Positions 5,273 to 5,524 of a DNA stretch of 5,524 nt are shown one piece after another. This DNA is from Deltaproteobacteria bacterium. Lineage in GTDB: Bacteria > Desulfobacterota > Desulfobulbia > Desulfobulbales > BM004. The position numbers were made by a program, and so were the translations under genes. Position 1 is the first letter of the stretch. Each line of letters opens with the position of its first letter. Location of the stretch: assembly GCA_019313095.1 (NCBI GenBank), contig JAFDBU010000084.1:1-5524 (forward strand). The letters are read 5' to 3'. The notes beneath the pieces are model-generated. The model was given only the letters and a program-made list of their open reading frames with translations. It did not search any database and had not been told where the DNA came from.

Positions 5273-5296
5273 ATCTGTCGCAGGAGCAGGACAGAT
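5273..5296 (+). other. Stem-loop between tRNA-Gln and prs
   Basis: ATCTGTC (5273-5279) and GACAGAT (5290-5296) form a perfect 7-bp stem with a 10-nt loop, GCAGGAGCAG. It starts nine bases after the tRNA CCA end. No T-run follows, so it does not look like an intrinsic terminator. It may protect the 5' end of prs mRNA after tRNA cleavage or guide RNase processing. The AGGAG in the loop is about 60 nt from the prs start, too far to act as its ribosome-binding site. Confidence 0.45.
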
Positions 5297-5345
5297 ATTA
5301 AATTGGTAGCAGCCATTACCTAAAAACAAAGAAAGCAAAAGAACC

Positions 5346-5524
5346 ATGCCTAACATTATCAAGGTATTTTCCGGAAATGCCAATCCAGAATTGGCAAAAG
5401 AGATATGCGAGTATCTTAATATCTCATTGTCAAAAGTAGAGGTGCGAAGATTCAGTGACGGTGAGATTTTCGTGGAGATCGGTGAAAATGTCCGGGGAAC
5501 GGACGTATTTGTCATTCAACCCAC
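5346..5524 (+). CDS. prs: Ribose-phosphate pyrophosphokinase (PRPP synthetase), N-terminal part
   Basis: Cytoplasmic enzyme transferring the pyrophosphate group of ATP to ribose 5-phosphate to make PRPP, the precursor for purines, pyrimidines, NAD, histidine and tryptophan. Only 59 complete codons are in the window; the frame is open at the right edge and the full protein should be about 310-320 residues. The visible part has the family hallmarks: the [15 protein letters not shown] start, the strand and turn [15 protein letters not shown] with the conserved FSDGE, then [13 protein letters not shown], leading into the usual QPT/QPTC segment. No Shine-Dalgarno motif precedes the ATG; the upstream sequence is only A-rich. 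It follows tRNA-Gln by 81 nt with no evident terminator and probably shares the promoter at 5061-5089. Confidence 0.95.
   Translation, partial: MPNIIKVFSGNANPELAKEICEYLNISLSKVEVRRFSDGEIFVEIGENVRGTDVFVIQP

Noticed and set aside
5123..5323. 66-residue plus-strand frame
   Set aside because: It runs through the whole tRNA-Gln gene and its product is basic and low in character; it is not a gene.
1..5524. CRISPR array, insertion sequence, prophage, toxin-antitoxin or defence system
   Set aside because: No repeat-spacer pattern, transposase, terminal inverted repeats, integrase or known defence domain could be found on either strand.

Overview
The window is a stretch of ordinary bacterial housekeeping chromosome with moderate GC in the genes and AT-rich gaps. 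Protein style and gene order suggest a Desulfobacterota (former Deltaproteobacteria) genome, perhaps Desulfobulbales. The clues are a long type I SerA, a DUF1844 protein next to ispE, and an ispE - tRNA-Gln - prs order that I recall from sulfate- and metal-reducing deltaproteobacteria. The lineage call is inference. No mobile element, CRISPR array, phage or defence gene is visible, and I find no convincing new biological system.

Layout. On the minus strand, 275-1756 encodes glutamyl-tRNA synthetase (gltX), with a good sigma-70-like promoter at 1831-1859. Beyond its 3' end, at 1-180, lie a possible 31-residue hydrophobic peptide and the overlapping start of an unidentified minus-strand gene that runs off the left edge. 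A 376-bp AT-rich divergent region (1757-2132) separates gltX from serA. It holds the gltX promoter, a weak serA promoter candidate, a perfect 17-bp palindrome and two leader hairpin candidates. On the plus strand follow serA (2133-3734), a DUF1844 gene (3779-4096) and ispE (4171-5064), with gaps of 44 and 74 nt, probably one transcript. A near-consensus promoter overlaps the ispE stop codon and should start a second unit of tRNA-Gln(UUG) (5190-5264) and prs (from 5346, cut by the right edge).

How the genes relate. serA commits 3-phosphoglycerate to serine, ispE is a step of the MEP isoprenoid pathway, and prs makes PRPP for nucleotides, histidine and tryptophan. gltX and tRNA-Gln are potentially linked: in bacteria without GlnRS a non-discriminating GluRS charges tRNA-Gln and GatCAB amidates the product. 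Whether that applies here cannot be decided from this window.

Points worth a second look are a bipartite 25-nt motif shared by the gltX promoter and the ispE leader, the palindrome and hairpin ahead of serA, a Cys-containing N-terminus on the DUF1844 protein, substitutions in a conserved GluRS motif, a hairpin between tRNA-Gln and prs, and the small hydrophobic ORF downstream of gltX.
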